Source: Microcaldota archaeon
GTDB taxonomy: Archaea; Micrarchaeota; Micrarchaeia; Micrarchaeales; Micrarchaeaceae
Assembly (NCBI GenBank): GCA_021791535.1
Contig: JAJYWI010000020.1
Coordinates: forward strand, 1 to 39,407
Reading direction: 5' to 3'
Length of the DNA stretch: 39,407 nucleotides
Shown: in pieces, positions 39,150-39,407 of the stretch
Layout of the letters: the number at the start of each line of letters is the position of its first letter
Numbering within the stretch: the first letter of the stretch is position 1
Notes under the pieces: generated by a model
The model's input: the letters and a program-made list of their open reading frames with translations, nothing else
The model's database searches: none
Told to the model about the DNA's origin: nothing
Made by a program: the position numbers and the translations under genes

Positions 39150-39407
39150 CAGCCCTTTGCCTCTGCGGCCTGCGCCTCAGGCTTCTCTGCATCTTTGGCA
39201 GGCTCTGCTGCCTTACCCTGCTTCGCTGCCTTCGGGAATATCTCGTCCGCGCCCTTCTCCCCGTACTCTGTTATTATAGTGTTCAGCTGCTCGACGTCGG
39301 TGCTTACCATGTTACCCCTAACTGTCTGCATCTTTGGCTTTCCGGCAGACCTGCCTGTAGCAGTTATCCTGCTGGTCCTCGTCTTTATAGTGCCCTGTAT
39401 GCTCCTT
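39149..39407 (-). CDS. rps6e: ribosomal protein S6e, 3' part (runs off the window)
   Basis: The last 85 or so residues of a leftward gene whose 5' end lies beyond base 39407. The reading frame is open to the window edge and gives IKTRTSRITATGRSAGKPK, then TVRGNMVSTDVEQLN. The TVRGNxxSxD stretch is the S6e signature. S6e is a protein of the small ribosomal subunit. The end is an Ala/Lys/Glu/Pro-rich tail (AAEPAKDAEKPEAQAAEAKG), longer than in many archaeal S6e proteins. It is coupled to aIF2 gamma through a TGATG overlap. Confidence 0.85.
   Translation of the reverse strand, partial: RSIQGTIKTRTSRITATGRSAGKPKMQTVRGNMVSTDVEQLNTIITEYGEKGADEIFPKAAKQGKAAEPAKDAEKPEAQAAEAKG

Overview
The window is archaeal chromosomal DNA. 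It carries the archaeal GatDE amidotransferase, archaeal DnaG primase, a Hef-type helicase, an Hjc resolvase, aIF2 gamma next to ribosomal protein S6e, tandem Alba domains, a histone-fold protein and an archaeal-type t6A methylthiotransferase. Many genes start about 25-30 bp after a TTTATA-type TATA box, so their mRNAs should be leaderless. Genes inside operons, and a few with long leaders, use GGTGA-type ribosome binding sites instead. Compact genes, many short hypotheticals, a nuclease-less Hef and the mix of families fit a DPANN-type genome (for example Micrarchaeota). That placement is inference; no rRNA gene is present to test it.

Positions 1-9480 are accessory. They hold a metallopeptidase-like protein, a possible CheD-fold protein set between two copies of a 119-bp repeat, two small hypotheticals, a glycine-rich secreted protein, an IS66-type transposase remnant, two small membrane proteins, and a leftward cluster of an HTH-TPR-coiled-coil protein, a PD-(D/E)XK nuclease and an Ala-rich helical protein. 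Several GC-rich, hairpin-forming intergenic stretches lie here, and a fragment of the 119-bp repeat lies just beyond gatE.

Positions 9479-20760 are mainly translation: a leftward operon mtaB-gatD-gatE (t6A methylthiolation and Glu-tRNA(Gln) amidation), a divergent zinc-finger protein, ileS, tRNA-Gly(TCC) and tRNA-Phe(GAA). Among them sit a membrane PLD-like protein, a histone-fold protein with a basic N-terminal tail, an M20 peptidase and an RNHCP protein. Positions 20815-28268 carry Hef helicase, a CPA2-type antiporter, a zinc alcohol dehydrogenase, Hjc, a class III aminotransferase and DnaG.

Positions 28311-35678 look like an export locus. A PadR-like regulator with palindromes at its own start site is followed, with almost no gaps, by an ABC ATPase, an ABC-2 permease, a secreted C-terminally anchored Ig-like protein and an unknown helical protein. 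Next, under its own promoter, comes an unusual ABC exporter with an N-terminal PH-like domain and a C-terminal DUF1854-like domain. Positions 35761-39407 hold a tandem Alba protein, a CBS-pair protein, a DHH/DHHA1 phosphoesterase started by TTG, aIF2 gamma and the 3' end of rps6e.

The most interesting items are the 119-bp repeat family with its built-in promoter, the PH-ABC-DUF1854 fusion beside a PadR-controlled exporter, the tailed histone-fold protein, the tRNA-Gly with C33 instead of U33, and the repeated use of one TATA element between divergent genes.
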